Assembly (NCBI RefSeq): GCF_003049705.1
Contig: NZ_PIRF01000002.1
Span: 248,001 to 312,000 of the forward strand
Direction of reading: 5' to 3'
From: Campylobacter concisus
Lineage (GTDB): Bacteria > Campylobacterota > Campylobacteria > Campylobacterales > Campylobacteraceae
Length of the DNA stretch: 64,000 nucleotides
Below are positions 26,367 through 35,904 of the stretch, piece after piece (position 1 is the first letter of the stretch; each line of letters starts with the position of its first letter). Position numbers and translations under genes: made by a program. Under the pieces are notes generated by a model. The model searched no databases. It saw nothing but the letters and a program-made list of their open reading frames with translations, and was not told where the DNA came from.

Positions 26367-28175
26367 CTAGCCAAATATTTCAAATTTTTTAAATAACTCT
26401 GGCTCGTCTTTTACGATACCGCGCTTAACTAGATCAGCAACTACTTCGCGGTCACAATCCGTTTGTAGCGGCCAGCCTCTAGTATATCCTTCGCGCTCAT
26501 CTTTACTAGTGGCATCTACGCAGAAATTTTCACCATCTATGAAAATATCACGCAAAGCATCGATATTGTTTGTCACACGCCAAAGTAGCATATATTGGTT
26601 TTCAAGGTGATTTTGCATATCCACTACAATGAGGAGTTTGAAGAATTCTCTAAATGCCAAAAGCTTTTCAAAAAGCTCTTTTACCACACAGTCTTTTTCA
26701 AATTTCACCACACAAATAGGTGTTTTGGTATCCGTTTTAAACTGCTTAAGCTCTTTTACATTTGGCGTAACGCTTTGAAATTTAGCCAAAAGCTCACTGT
26801 CGCTTAAAGCCATAGGGATAAATTTACAAAAGTCTTGCGTCGCATCTACGCCGAGTTTGCCACCAAAACACGAATTTGGACTAGCATGATCAAGCTGATC
26901 GCACACACCTTGGCTTATTAGCACACTCTGGCTACCAAAACGATTTAAAACAAAGCTAGTAAATTCATCATAATCTTTAAGTTCAGGCGCATCGGCTTCA
27001 ACAAAAATGGCATGTTTTACAAAGCTCATCTGTCCAACGCCCCAAAATGCGTGCATGGCCTGCTTTGCATGAGCTGGATAGAGCGTATTTATCTTGGCCA
27101 AGATTAGGTTGTGAAAAACGCCATTTTCAGGCATATTGTAGTCCAGTAGTTCAGGCACGGTTGTTCGCAAAAGTGGCAAAAAAACCCGCTCAGTCGCCCA
27201 GCCCATATATTTATCCTCAAGTGGCGGCTTTCCAACCACAGTCGCGTGAAATATAGGCTCACGCTTGCTAGTTATCGCCGTTACATCCATCACCGGAAAA
27301 GGCTCGATAGGCGTATAAAAGCCCGTGTGATCGCCAAATGGCCCCTCGAGTTCGCTCTTAGTAGTATCCACGAAACCCTCTATCACGTAGTCTGCATCGT
27401 GCGGGACGCAAATTTCATTCGTTAAGGATTTTACAAGTTTGGCTGGCTCTTTGCGGATAAAACCATAAAGCAAAAGTTCAAAAACTCCCTTTGGAAGCGG
27501 TGCTTGCCCACACCAAATATAAAGCGGATCACCGCCAATGGCTACTGAAACTGGCATCTTTTTGCCTGCACGCTTGTACTCGTGAAAGAAATTTGCACCG
27601 TCTTTGTGGATCTGCCAGTGCATGCCAAGGCGGTTTTTGTCATAAATTTGTAGGCGGTACATACCTAAATTTTGCAAAGCGCCGTCTAAGCTTTGCGTAT
27701 AGACCTGCCCCATCGTAATAAAAGCGCCACCATCATGTGGCCATGTTTTTAGTGCTGGAAGTGATAGCAAATCAGCATCTTCACCTATAAATTTTACCTG
27801 CTGGCACTCGCCCTCGCCTTTTAATCTCTTAGTGAAAATTTTTCTCATATTAAAAAGATAGGTTAAAAAATCAAGCTTTTCTTTGAGATTATGAGGTTTT
27901 CTGGGCTTTAAAAGCTTTTCTATCTCATCTGCGATCTCATCAGGCTTTAGCCCAAAGATAAGCTCAAGCGCGTGTTTTGAGCCATAGATATTTGTAAGCA
28001 CTGGTGCAAATTTACGCCCAGTTTTTTTGCAAACTGGGTTTTTAAAAAGTAGCGCTTGCGAGCCCTCACGCTTAACCTCGATATAGCTAGCGTGTGCGAT
28101 CTCAAGATCAATGTCTGTTGGCTCATCGATAACACGAAGTAGATTATTTTCTTTTAAAAGCTTGATGTAGTCCAT
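26367..28175 (-). CDS. UbiD-family prenylated-flavin decarboxylase, probably menaquinone pathway
   Basis: A 602-residue enzyme of the UbiD family, which decarboxylates aromatic acids with prenylated FMN. Family features include MGQVYTQSLDG near residue 135, IGGDPLYIWCGQAPLP, EGPFGDHTGFYTPIEPFPV and the C-terminal TSKDEREGYTRGWPL. Campylobacters make menaquinone by the futalosine route, so a MqnL-like role is more likely than ubiquinone synthesis. I start at 28175 (MDYIKLLKENN) after AAAGGCAAAAT; the frame stays open 60 bases further upstream without a good site. It is on its own transcript. Confidence 0.9.
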   Translation of the reverse strand: MDYIKLLKENNLLRVIDEPTDIDLEIAHASYIEVKREGSQALLFKNPVCKKTGRKFAPVLTNIYGSKHALELIFGLKPDEIADEIEKLLKPRKPHNLKEKLDFLTYLFNMRKIFTKRLKGEGECQQVKFIGEDADLLSLPALKTWPHDGGAFITMGQVYTQSLDGALQNLGMYRLQIYDKNRLGMHWQIHKDGANFFHEYKRAGKKMPVSVAIGGDPLYIWCGQAPLPKGVFELLLYGFIRKEPAKLVKSLTNEICVPHDADYVIEGFVDTTKSELEGPFGDHTGFYTPIEPFPVMDVTAITSKREPIFHATVVGKPPLEDKYMGWATERVFLPLLRTTVPELLDYNMPENGVFHNLILAKINTLYPAHAKQAMHAFWGVGQMSFVKHAIFVEADAPELKDYDEFTSFVLNRFGSQSVLISQGVCDQLDHASPNSCFGGKLGVDATQDFCKFIPMALSDSELLAKFQSVTPNVKELKQFKTDTKTPICVVKFEKDCVVKELFEKLLAFREFFKLLIVVDMQNHLENQYMLLWRVTNNIDALRDIFIDGENFCVDATSKDEREGYTRGWPLQTDCDREVVADLVKRGIVKDEPELFKKFEIFG

Positions 28176-28235
28176 ATTTTGCCTTTTTGATTTTTGGGCG
28201 ATTTTAGCCAAAAATAGCTGAAAAAGGCGAAGCAA

Positions 28236-28506
28236 AGCGGATGGCTATTATCTACCGCACACACCGATAGCTATCAGAATATTTGATCGTTATCTCGGAG
28301 CCACCTTTGCGATATTGCTTCGCCGTTTAAATAGACGCAAGATCTAAATTTATACTCCATTGTCGAATGTCTGTAAACTAGCGTTCAACGCACAGCCACA
28401 CATGGCCGGCATACTTATGTTTTTTCAAAGTAATTCATTGCAAATTTTTTGTTAGGTTAAGCACTAGATGGTATCGTGGTTCTAAAAACGGCAGTAATTT
28501 TTTAAA
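28236..28506. other. 270-bp gap without a clear gene; possible decayed coding sequence
   Basis: No complete gene is visible. Base composition is more even than in neighbouring genes. The plus frame from about 28229 to 28347 reads as protein-like text (PIAIRIFDRYLGATFAILLR, then RLNRRKI and a stop) with no start codon or ribosome site; the short DRYLG-type run resembles the openings of family 9 glycosyltransferases, which I regard as suggestive only. The 12-mer GCGAAGCAAAGC at its left edge recurs in the inverted-repeat element near 37.65 kb. Confidence 0.4.
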
Positions 28507-28872
28507 TTACTCCAATATGCTACATTTTAGCAGTTGGCCAAATATCTCTTTGCTATATTTCATAAAGCGCTCACTAAGCTTAACACCCTCTATATCAACG
28601 CTAATAACGCTATCTTGCACCTCAAAAATGATAGTTTTATCAGTGATCTTAACCCGCTTGCAAGCGTTGTAGCAAATGTCGCCATTGCACTCGGCGTATA
28701 GGCCGTTTATCTCGGCGTTTTCGTTGTCGCCTTTTTTTAGTTTGATCGGTCTTTGAAAGATTATGTAGTTTTTGTAGTCATATTTGTCGTCTGCAAGACC
28801 GATCATATAGTAGTTGTCTTTGCTATTTTTGGTAGCGCTTAGGGCTTTTGCTTTAAAATTTAGCTCAAACAC
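28507..28872 (-). CDS. Hypothetical protein with cysteine cluster, end of hemC operon
   Basis: A 121-residue soluble protein I cannot assign. It is rich in Lys and Asp, lacks a signal peptide or membrane span, and has three close cysteines in ECNGDICYNACKR (C-x4-C-x3-C), possibly a metal or redox site. The pattern of short strands suggests a beta-rich fold. It starts 2 bases after hemC ends and is the last gene of the haem operon, so it is probably co-transcribed with it. Base composition is like its neighbours. Confidence 0.75.
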   Translation of the reverse strand: MFELNFKAKALSATKNSKDNYYMIGLADDKYDYKNYIIFQRPIKLKKGDNENAEINGLYAECNGDICYNACKRVKITDKTIIFEVQDSVISVDIEGVKLSERFMKYSKEIFGQLLKCSILE

Positions 28873-28874
28873 GC

Positions 28875-29804
28875 TTACGCCATCTCTTCAGCGCGCCTTA
28901 AAAGCTCTTTCGCCCCTTTTTCTATAAATTTATGCGCCAGCTCCTTGCCAACGCTTTGAAATTTATCTTTGCTAACTTTTAAGCTATCTTTTATAAACTC
29001 GCTTCCATCAGGCAGGCCAACGATCGCATCGATAGAAATTTCATCGCCTTTTAGCCTTGCGCTTATGCCTATTGGCACTTGGCAGCCACCCTCCAAAACG
29101 CTTACAAAATCACGCTCTATAGTCGTTTCTATAACCGCATTTTCGTCGTTTAAAAAAGAGATCTCATCTAAAATTTTCTTCTCATCTCTAGCCTCTACCC
29201 CAAGAGCACCCTGCCCCATTGCAGGTATCATCTCGTCAAAGCCAAATGTGTAGATGTGCGCCACTTCAGCCTTGATATTTAAGCGATTTATGCCAGCCAT
29301 CGCCAAAATAATCGCGTCAAATTCGCCCTCTTTTAGCTTTCTAAGCCTAGTTTGCACATTTCCACGAAGCGAAATGATCTCAAGATCAGGCCTCATGATA
29401 AGTAGCTGCATCTTGCGGCGTAGGCTCGTTGTACCAACTTTAGCGCCGTGCGGTAGGTCACTAAATTTAGCAAATTTCTCACTTATCATCGCATCTCTCG
29501 TATCCTCACGTGAGCAAATCGCTGCTAGTTTAAGTCCTTCTGGAAAGACTACTGGCACATCCTTTAGGCTATGCACCGCGATGTCAGTCTCGCCTTTTAG
29601 CATGCTATCTTCAAGCTCTTTTGTAAAAAGCCCTTTGCCGCCGATCTTAGCTAGCGGCGTATCAAGGATCACGTCGCCCTTTGTCTTCATGCCAATAAGC
29701 TCAACTTTTATATCGTTATGTTTTGATTCTATTCTAGCTTTAATATGCTCGCTTTGCCAAAGCGCTAAGATACTCTTTCTAGTTGCTATTTTTATCTCTT
29801 TCAT
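28875..29804 (-). CDS. hemC: Porphobilinogen deaminase (hydroxymethylbilane synthase)
   Basis: HemC links four porphobilinogens into hydroxymethylbilane for haem synthesis. The 309-residue protein has the N-terminal IATRKSILALWQSEHI, SLKDVPVVFPEGL, the RGNVQTRL arginine loop and the dipyrromethane-cofactor cysteine in EGGCQVPIG (about residue 241). It is in an operon with hemA (glutamyl-tRNA reductase), so two haem enzymes are co-expressed. Starts 8 bases after fxsA. Confidence 0.96.
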   Translation of the reverse strand: MKEIKIATRKSILALWQSEHIKARIESKHNDIKVELIGMKTKGDVILDTPLAKIGGKGLFTKELEDSMLKGETDIAVHSLKDVPVVFPEGLKLAAICSREDTRDAMISEKFAKFSDLPHGAKVGTTSLRRKMQLLIMRPDLEIISLRGNVQTRLRKLKEGEFDAIILAMAGINRLNIKAEVAHIYTFGFDEMIPAMGQGALGVEARDEKKILDEISFLNDENAVIETTIERDFVSVLEGGCQVPIGISARLKGDEISIDAIVGLPDGSEFIKDSLKVSKDKFQSVGKELAHKFIEKGAKELLRRAEEMA

Positions 29805-29812
29805 CGTCTCTC

Positions 29813-30244
29813 CTAATTTACTCTTTTTGGCTCTTCTATGACCTCAACATCGATGATCTCGCCATCATCTTTTTTAGTACTTTGTTCGCTAAAATTTTGA
29901 AATTTAAACTCCTGATAGCTCTCGTTTTTGGCTGCATTTTTCTTAAACACTAAAGAAAAAACGACTACGGCTATACCAAAAATATCTGTTAAAATTCCTG
30001 GCAAAAACAAAAGCATTCCGCCAAAGCTAAGTCCTAACTGGCTAAATAAATTTCCGCCAAGAAAGCTTTTAAACGCCACTTGAGGCGAATTTAAGCTAGA
30101 AAATCCAGCATTTAAAAGAAGTGCGATACCCACAAATCCAGAGACCAGCACCTCAAAAAAGTAGTTTAAAAAGCCAAATTTATCAACAAAAAGATAGATA
30201 AATATCGCTTCTATCAAAAAAAATAAAAATGCAAAAAATCTCAT
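29813..30244 (-). CDS. fxsA: FxsA-family membrane protein
   Basis: A 143-residue membrane protein with about four hydrophobic segments and a charged, acidic cytoplasmic tail ([18 protein letters not shown]). The second half has the FxsA-type [18 protein letters not shown] motif. In E. coli FxsA relieves exclusion of phage T7 by the F plasmid PifA protein; its native role is unknown. The ATG overlaps the proS stop (ATGA), so it is coupled to proS. Confidence 0.88.
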   Translation of the reverse strand: MRFFAFLFFLIEAIFIYLFVDKFGFLNYFFEVLVSGFVGIALLLNAGFSSLNSPQVAFKSFLGGNLFSQLGLSFGGMLLFLPGILTDIFGIAVVVFSLVFKKNAAKNESYQEFKFQNFSEQSTKKDDGEIIDVEVIEEPKRVN

Positions 30245-31941
30245 AAGCTTTCTTTTATCTTTTTAAAGGCTTCATTTGCGTCGATCGTTTCTTTGCTTAA
30301 ACCATCTCTTGTTATAAACTCAACCTTGCTATTTGCAAATTCTTTACCTACAAGTAACGCATAAGGAAAGCCGATAAGCTCAAAGTCATTCATCTTAACG
30401 CCAAATCTCTCGTTTCTATCATCGATAATGACGCTAACGCCAGCTTTTTTAAGGCTCTCATAAAGCTCAAATGCAAATTTTACGCCCTCTTCATCTTTTA
30501 AATTTGAAATTATAATCTCGACATCAAACGGTGCGCACTCTTTTTTCCAGATGCAGCCCTTCTCATCGTGGCTAGCCTCTATCATTACGGCTATTAGTCT
30601 ACTGATGCCGATGCCGTAGCAACCCATCAAAAATGGCTTAGCCTTACCGTTTTCATCAAGATATGTCGCATTCATCGCAGCTGAATATTTATCGCCTAGT
30701 TGAAAGATATGACCAACTTCTATACCCTTGCTAAGTTTTAAATTTCCGCCACACTCTGGGCATTTATCACCCTCTTTTACCTTTACAAGGTCTTTAAATC
30801 TCTCTTCGTTAAATCCGCTAACACTAACGCCAACGAAGTGGTAATCCTTTTCGTTGGCACCACATATCATATTATTTGCGCCTTTTAGCTCGTTGTCTAT
30901 GTAAAATTTCACATCTTTTAGCCCAACTGGCCCGCAAAATCCAGCCACAAGCCCAGCTTTTATAATCTCTTCTTCGCTAGCATCGACAAGTTCAAGCGCC
31001 TTGCAAGCATTTTGTGCCTTTGTCTCTTGAAGCTCATCATCGCCCCTTACAAAAAAGACCACAATCTCTTCTTTGTCTTCATAAATAGCTTTTTTAATAA
31101 CAGCTTTTATGCAGTAAAACTCGCTAACTTTAAAAAACTCAGCCACACCTTTTATAGTCTTTGTATCTGGTGTTTTAAATTTAGCCGCGTCAGCCTCTGG
31201 CGCTTCAGTATCGGTTGTTCTAGCTTTCCTTCTAGCAGCCTCTATATTTGCAGCGTATTTACAAGCCTCACAGCAAAGGATGTCATCTTCGCCATTACTT
31301 GCAAGCACCATAAATTCTTTACTGCCGCTACCACCGATAGCTCCACTATCAGCCTCAACGGCTCTAAAATTTAGCCCCAAACGAGTGAAAATTTTACTAT
31401 AAGTTGCCTCCATAAGGTCAAACTCACGCTTAAGATCCTCTTTGCTTGAGTGAAAGCTATAAGCATCTTTCATTGTAAATTCTCGTCCTCTTAGCAAGCC
31501 AAAGCGTGGTCTTGCTTCGTCACGAAATTTAGTATTTATCTGGTATAAATTTAGTGGTAGCTGCTTGTAGCTAGTCACCTTGCCGCGTACCAAAGCAACG
31601 GCTGCCTCTTCATTTGTAGGGCTTATAACAAAGTCATTTTCTTTTCTATCTTTAAAGCGCAAAAGCTCCTTACCAAAGACGTTGTAGCGACCACTTTGCT
31701 TCCAAAGCTCGCCTGAAGTAACCACGCTAAAGCTCACCTCTAGCGCTCCAGCCTCATTCATCTCCTCTCGTGCGATACGAGAAATTTTCTCATGCATGAT
31801 CTTTCCAAGCGGTAGATAGTTATAAAGACCAGAGCCTATCTGCTCGACAAATCCACCTCTTATTAAAAATTTATGACTTGGTAAAGAGGCGTCTTTTGGT
31901 GCTTCTTTGGTCGTTGGTGCATAAAATTTACTAAATCTCAT
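30241..31941 (-). CDS. proS: Prolyl-tRNA synthetase
   Basis: A 566-residue class II synthetase of the bacterial type. Motif 2/3 features include the [21 protein letters not shown] stretch, then [16 protein letters not shown] and an anticodon-binding C-terminal domain. The insertion between motifs 2 and 3 contains the YbaK-like editing domain that clears Ala-tRNA-Pro. It overlaps the end of hemA by 11 bases and the start of fxsA by 4, placing translation and haem enzymes on one message. Confidence 0.97.
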   Translation of the reverse strand: MRFSKFYAPTTKEAPKDASLPSHKFLIRGGFVEQIGSGLYNYLPLGKIMHEKISRIAREEMNEAGALEVSFSVVTSGELWKQSGRYNVFGKELLRFKDRKENDFVISPTNEEAAVALVRGKVTSYKQLPLNLYQINTKFRDEARPRFGLLRGREFTMKDAYSFHSSKEDLKREFDLMEATYSKIFTRLGLNFRAVEADSGAIGGSGSKEFMVLASNGEDDILCCEACKYAANIEAARRKARTTDTEAPEADAAKFKTPDTKTIKGVAEFFKVSEFYCIKAVIKKAIYEDKEEIVVFFVRGDDELQETKAQNACKALELVDASEEEIIKAGLVAGFCGPVGLKDVKFYIDNELKGANNMICGANEKDYHFVGVSVSGFNEERFKDLVKVKEGDKCPECGGNLKLSKGIEVGHIFQLGDKYSAAMNATYLDENGKAKPFLMGCYGIGISRLIAVMIEASHDEKGCIWKKECAPFDVEIIISNLKDEEGVKFAFELYESLKKAGVSVIIDDRNERFGVKMNDFELIGFPYALLVGKEFANSKVEFITRDGLSKETIDANEAFKKIKESL

Positions 31942-33214
31942 CTATATCTCCCACTTGAAAATTTTGCTCTTCTTTTATATCAAATAAAAATCTAACTCCA
32001 TTTGAAAGCTCGCTAGATCTCTCCTCATCCGCAAGGCTTTTTAGCTTCATCGTTGGCTGATGTAAGAAGGCTTTAAAAACTTGATGAATGAGCTTTTGTG
32101 CCTCCTCATAATCACTATGCTTTAAATATCCTTTTTTTATCGCTTTTTCTAGCTCGTTTTTAGCGCAAATTTCAGCTTGTTTGCGGATCGATTTTATTAG
32201 TGGCACACTCATATCTTCTTTTAAAATTTTTAAAAATTCGCTTGTGCCTTGACCTACGATCGAATAAGCTTTTTGTGCTTGCTCCTCTCTTAGGGCTAAA
32301 TTTTTCCTTACTATCTCCTCTAAACTATCGACCGTATAGACGCTAATAAATTCTGTATTTATAAGATCAATATCCCTTGGTACGGCAATATCAAAAAAGT
32401 ATCTGTGAAATTCTCTCGGTTCGATTATAGCGTTTGTGATGATAGCGTGCGGGGCTGCGGTGCTTGAAAATATTAGATCGTAATTATTTACATACTCTTT
32501 TAATTTTAAAATGCTATCCCAGCTAGCGTTGTCACCAAGGCTATCAACTAGCTGCTCAACACGCTCGGAGCTTCTGTTTATAATGATCACCTCTGCGCCA
32601 CTTGAGATTAGGTGTTTTGCTGCTAGTTCGCCCATTTCGCCAGCTCCTACGACGATAGCGGTTTTGCCTTCAAGCGTACCAAAAATTTCTTTTGCTTTTG
32701 CTACGGCGACACTTGAAACGGAGATAGGGTTTTTAGAAATTTGAGTTTCATTTCTAACTTTAGCAGCACATTTACATGCATAGTGGATGATTTTACTGAT
32801 TTGTTCGCCGCAAGCTGAGCTATCGTAAGCAAATTTAAAAGCATTTTTTAGCTGGCCAACGATCTGCGTTTCGCCGACGACTAGGCTATCAAGCGAGCTT
32901 GCCACGGCAAAGAGGTGGTGCACGGCTCCGCTATCTTCATAAATATCAGCCCTCTCATAAAGCTCATCTTCAAAAACACCTGAAAATACAGACATGCATC
33001 TAAACGCATGCGTCGTTGCACTTTCTAGATCACTAACGCTTGCAATTATCTCGACGCGGTTGCATGTGTTTAAAACCATACATTCGTTTATACTTTTGTT
33101 TGATCTTAGTAGTTTTAAAATTTGCTCTTTTTTCTCATCGCTATCGAATGCAAGCTTTTCTCTGACTGAAATATCAGTATTTTTATATGTAAAACTTATA
33201 TCTAAATAGTGCAT
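31931..33214 (-). CDS. hemA: Glutamyl-tRNA reductase
   Basis: HemA reduces Glu-tRNA-Glu to glutamate-1-semialdehyde, the committed step of haem synthesis in bacteria using the C5 route. The 427-residue protein has the catalytic cysteine in [10 protein letters not shown] (about residue 50), the [14 protein letters not shown] active-site segment, and the NADPH-binding [17 protein letters not shown]-terminal dimerisation helix follows. Its stop abuts the start of proS and its start meets the ispB stop, so the operon is tightly packed. Confidence 0.96.
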   Translation of the reverse strand: MHYLDISFTYKNTDISVREKLAFDSDEKKEQILKLLRSNKSINECMVLNTCNRVEIIASVSDLESATTHAFRCMSVFSGVFEDELYERADIYEDSGAVHHLFAVASSLDSLVVGETQIVGQLKNAFKFAYDSSACGEQISKIIHYACKCAAKVRNETQISKNPISVSSVAVAKAKEIFGTLEGKTAIVVGAGEMGELAAKHLISSGAEVIIINRSSERVEQLVDSLGDNASWDSILKLKEYVNNYDLIFSSTAAPHAIITNAIIEPREFHRYFFDIAVPRDIDLINTEFISVYTVDSLEEIVRKNLALREEQAQKAYSIVGQGTSEFLKILKEDMSVPLIKSIRKQAEICAKNELEKAIKKGYLKHSDYEEAQKLIHQVFKAFLHQPTMKLKSLADEERSSELSNGVRFLFDIKEEQNFQVGDIDEI

Positions 33215-34107
33215 TAAAATTCCCTATCTATCATGCTTTTTATGATCCCTTCAAGCTCGGCGTTTTTATACTCTTTTATCGATTCTATCGCTTCAGTCCC
33301 AAGCCTTTTTGCTTCATTCACCGCTTTTTGAAGCGAATTTGTCTTAACAAATTCCTCTTTTAGCCATGAAATTTCACTCGCGTTTAGCTTCTTTGCCCAA
33401 AGCGATCTAAGCTTTGCTTGATTAGCCCCATCTAAGCTCTTATAAAGATAAATGTAAGGAAGCGTTGTTTTGCCCTCGACAAAGTCGTTAAGCGCTGGTT
33501 TGCCAAGCGTTTTTTCATCTTGAGTGATGTCTAAGATATCATCAACGATCTGAAATGCAAGACCTAAATTTTTGCCATAAATGCCAAATTTATCGCTATC
33601 TTTGCCAGCTAGCTTTGCCCCACAAATAGCCGTGGCCTCTATCAAAACAGCTGTTTTATAATAGATCATTTTTAAGTATTCTTGCTCGTTTTCATTAAAA
33701 TTTTCAGCCATTTTCACATCCATCATCTCACCGATGCTTAGCTTACTGACTGCGTCTGAGATGACAGCTGCGATGCTTGGATCAAATTTTGTAAGCTCAA
33801 AATAAGCCTTTGAGTAGAGGATGTCGCCTAGCATGACTGAGTTTTTACTGCCAAAAAGTGCGTTTATGCTTGGCTTGCCACGTCTTATATTTGCCTCGTC
33901 TATGACGTCGTCGTGAAGCAAGCTTGCAAGGTGGATGAGCTCGATGATAGCGCAAAGCTTAAGTGAAATTTCACTCTCGCCTGCGATCTTTAAAAGAAGT
34001 TTTGAGCGAAGCTTTTTGCCAGAGCTTATCTTTAAAAACATCTCAAACGCCTCTTTGTAGCCAAGCTCGCTTATAAATTTACTCATTATTTCATCGATTT
34101 TATCCAT
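33214..34107 (-). CDS. ispB: Polyprenyl diphosphate synthase
   Basis: A 297-residue trans-prenyltransferase. The first aspartate-rich motif is LLHDDVIDEANIRRGKPS and the second QIVDDILDIT, with KTA and GKLRSK-type substrate residues (SGKKLRSKLLL). It likely makes the octaprenyl or related side chain of menaquinone. I start at 34107 (MDKIDEIMSKF) because AAGGATAAAA is directly upstream; a longer frame to 34170 overlaps the preceding gene. Same position as HP0240 in H. pylori. Confidence 0.93.
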   Translation of the reverse strand: MDKIDEIMSKFISELGYKEAFEMFLKISSGKKLRSKLLLKIAGESEISLKLCAIIELIHLASLLHDDVIDEANIRRGKPSINALFGSKNSVMLGDILYSKAYFELTKFDPSIAAVISDAVSKLSIGEMMDVKMAENFNENEQEYLKMIYYKTAVLIEATAICGAKLAGKDSDKFGIYGKNLGLAFQIVDDILDITQDEKTLGKPALNDFVEGKTTLPYIYLYKSLDGANQAKLRSLWAKKLNASEISWLKEEFVKTNSLQKAVNEAKRLGTEAIESIKEYKNAELEGIIKSMIDREF

Positions 34108-34117
34108 TTTTATCCTT

Positions 34118-34549
34118 CTATTTATCCTCGTGCGGATCTCTAAAACCCACATCCACACGCTTGCTCTCATCTAGCAGCGCCACCCTAAAATGCGCCTTTT
34201 TGTCCCTAAAATCAATAAATGATATATAAAGGCTTACGCTCTCATTTGGCGGCATCGTAAAATCAGGCAAAACTCGCTGCATATAGGTGTTTTGTCCTTG
34301 TCTTAGCGAAAAGACCATCTGCCTTGGATAGCGCCTAAAAAAGCTTTGCACGGTAATATTTGTGCTATCAAATAGCGTCCAGCGAAAGTCAAACGTTTCA
34401 ACCCTTTGGGTTCTCTTTTCAGTTATAAAAACTCTAGCCCACTCATCTTTTTTAAGCTCAAATGTATGCACTGAGCTTGGATCAAAATTTGGCTCCTTAG
34501 CAAAGACAAGAGCAGCCAACAAAGCAATGAGTGCAAAAATCTTACTCAT
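34118..34549 (-). CDS. Conserved exported protein of unknown function (HP0241 position)
   Basis: A 143-residue protein with a Sec signal peptide (MSKIFALIALLAALVFA) and a mature beta-rich part with many aromatic residues (FDFRWTLFDSTNITVQSFF, then RRYPRQMVFSLRQGQN). It sits between a DUF2018 gene and ispB, the place of HP0241 in H. pylori. Its start overlaps the DUF2018 end by 8 bases. A periplasmic or outer-membrane-associated role is likely; no function known to me. Confidence 0.85.
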   Translation of the reverse strand: MSKIFALIALLAALVFAKEPNFDPSSVHTFELKKDEWARVFITEKRTQRVETFDFRWTLFDSTNITVQSFFRRYPRQMVFSLRQGQNTYMQRVLPDFTMPPNESVSLYISFIDFRDKKAHFRVALLDESKRVDVGFRDPHEDK

Positions 34550-34796
34550 TTTGGCTTAAAATTTCTCCGCTAAGCTCGATATATAGGTCATTTATTCCGT
34601 TATAAACTTTATCTTGCTCTAAGGCTATAAAATTTCTGATCTCGTCCTCACTAACGCCATGCTTTTCGCAAAGCTCACTCATAGCCACAAATTTCTCAAA
34701 AATTTTATCTATCTCGTTTTTAACTAAAACGGCATTTGCGTTAAATAAAATGTCATAAAATTTATCCCTCGCACTGCCCTCAAATATATCTATCAT
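34542..34796 (-). CDS. DUF2018 small protein (HP0242-like knotted dimer family)
   Basis: An 84-residue helical, acidic protein. Its sequence pattern and its position beside ispB-hemA-proS-hemC match H. pylori HP0242, the DUF2018 founder whose homodimer is known for an intertwined, pseudoknotted fold. Function is unknown. The family appears restricted to epsilonproteobacteria, as far as I recall. It is the first gene of this minus-strand operon; a 48-bp gap separates it from the preceding gph gene. Confidence 0.85.
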   Translation of the reverse strand: MIDIFEGSARDKFYDILFNANAVLVKNEIDKIFEKFVAMSELCEKHGVSEDEIRNFIALEQDKVYNGINDLYIELSGEILSQNE

Positions 34797-34844
34797 CGCT
34801 GTTTCTTTGAAAATTTCTTAAGATTATAGCCAATTAAAACTAAG

Positions 34845-35468
34845 TTAAAAATTTAATATTATCTCCCAAGCCTCGCTGACATTTTTGGCGTTATAAGTCG
34901 CAGTTTTGCTCTCCTCGCCAAATCCCCAGCAAACTTGCACATAAGACATATTTGCATTTTTAGCCGCAAGCTCGTCTTTTAGGCTATCTCCAACAAAGAT
35001 CGCCTTGCTGGCTCCAGTTTTACTAACAGCTAGGTGAAGCATCGCAGGATCAGGCTTTTGCGGTATCTCTTTGCTAGCACCGATGACCTCGTCAAATAGC
35101 TCATAAATTTCATTTTTCTTTAAAATTTTCTCTAGCGTTTCGTGCGGTGCATTGCTTGCCAAAACGACCTTATAGTGAGCCTCTCTGCACTTTTGCAAAA
35201 GCTCTTTTACACCATCATATGTAGTCGCACACTCATCGTAAAATTTCTTAAATTTCTCTTCAAAGCCCTCTTTTAAACTCTTGCTTGGCGTGTCTATGCC
35301 GTAAAACTCAAGGGCCAAATTTCTACCTGGCTCGTTGATCGCTTTTATGATAAATTCCTTATCAAGTGGCGCTAAGCTTAGCTCATCTCTTACTTCATTT
35401 ACCGTCTTATATATCGCCTCGCCGCTATCGATCACTGTGCCATCCATATCAAAAATAACTACTTTCAA
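34845..35468 (-). CDS. HAD-family phosphatase, phosphoglycolate phosphatase type
   Basis: A 207-residue haloacid-dehalogenase hydrolase: nucleophile motif IFDMDGTVIDSG (residues 4-15), cap helices, LASNAPHET (motif II), KPDPAMLHLA (motif III lysine) and FVGDSLKDELAA (motif IV acids). Such Gph-like enzymes remove phosphate from 2-phosphoglycolate or other small sugar phosphates; specificity is not readable. It overlaps the upstream 117-residue gene by ATGA, implying co-translation. Confidence 0.88.
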   Translation of the reverse strand: MKVVIFDMDGTVIDSGEAIYKTVNEVRDELSLAPLDKEFIIKAINEPGRNLALEFYGIDTPSKSLKEGFEEKFKKFYDECATTYDGVKELLQKCREAHYKVVLASNAPHETLEKILKKNEIYELFDEVIGASKEIPQKPDPAMLHLAVSKTGASKAIFVGDSLKDELAAKNANMSYVQVCWGFGEESKTATYNAKNVSEAWEIILNF

Positions 35469-35818
35469 TCCTCATCCTTAAATTTATTTTTATGTTTTTC
35501 TTTTTTATATGTCTTTTGATTTTTTAGCTTATCAAGTAGATTTGCCACCTTTAAAAGCTCCTCTTTTGAAGCATTTTTGATAAGCAAATTTATAAAATTT
35601 TCTAGCGCCTTTGAGTATGGCTGATCAAGATAGACAGCCTCTACTTTTTCCATGATCTTTGCGTTTTTCTCGACTCTTTGGCGAAATTCAGCCTCGTCAA
35701 AGTCGTCTCTTTTTAAGCCATTTATCGCTGATTTTGCAAATTTTTCTAGCGCACGAAGATATTTTACACGTTTAAATTTGTCCGTGACTTGGTTCAAATT
35801 TTTCCTTTTTTTTGGCAA
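35465..35818 (-). CDS. Hypothetical basic helical protein
   Basis: A 117-residue highly charged (Lys, Glu, Asp), helix-rich protein with no signal peptide or membrane span. Basic ends (MPKKRKNLNQVTDKFKRVK and the KKEKHKNKFKDED tail) suggest a nucleic-acid or ribosome partner, which is inference only. It is first in a two-gene minus-strand unit with the HAD phosphatase. No recognised family. Confidence 0.78.
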   Translation of the reverse strand: MPKKRKNLNQVTDKFKRVKYLRALEKFAKSAINGLKRDDFDEAEFRQRVEKNAKIMEKVEAVYLDQPYSKALENFINLLIKNASKEELLKVANLLDKLKNQKTYKKEKHKNKFKDED

Positions 35819-35866
35819 ATTATATCAAAATTTGATTTTATCCCCTAAATGTTGGCTTTGCTAATG

Positions 35867-35872
35867 TATAAT
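35867..35872 (+). promoter_or_regulatory. -10 element of metY
   Basis: A perfect TATAAT lies 32 bases before the ATG at 35905, with CAAGGAG as ribosome site. Nothing resembling a MetJ box or SAM riboswitch is visible in the 86-bp gap. Confidence 0.6.
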
Positions 35873-35904
35873 TTACGCCAAAATTACTTAAACAAGGAGC
35901 AAAA

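Noticed and set aside
29254..29841. A 195-codon plus-strand frame opposite hemC
   Set aside because: It is antisense to the secure hemC gene, has serine/leucine-rich low-information text typical of mirrored coding, and no ribosome site.
35820..35904. SAM or methionine riboswitch before metY
   Set aside because: The 86-bp leader is A/T-rich and lacks stem-loop structure of the needed size.
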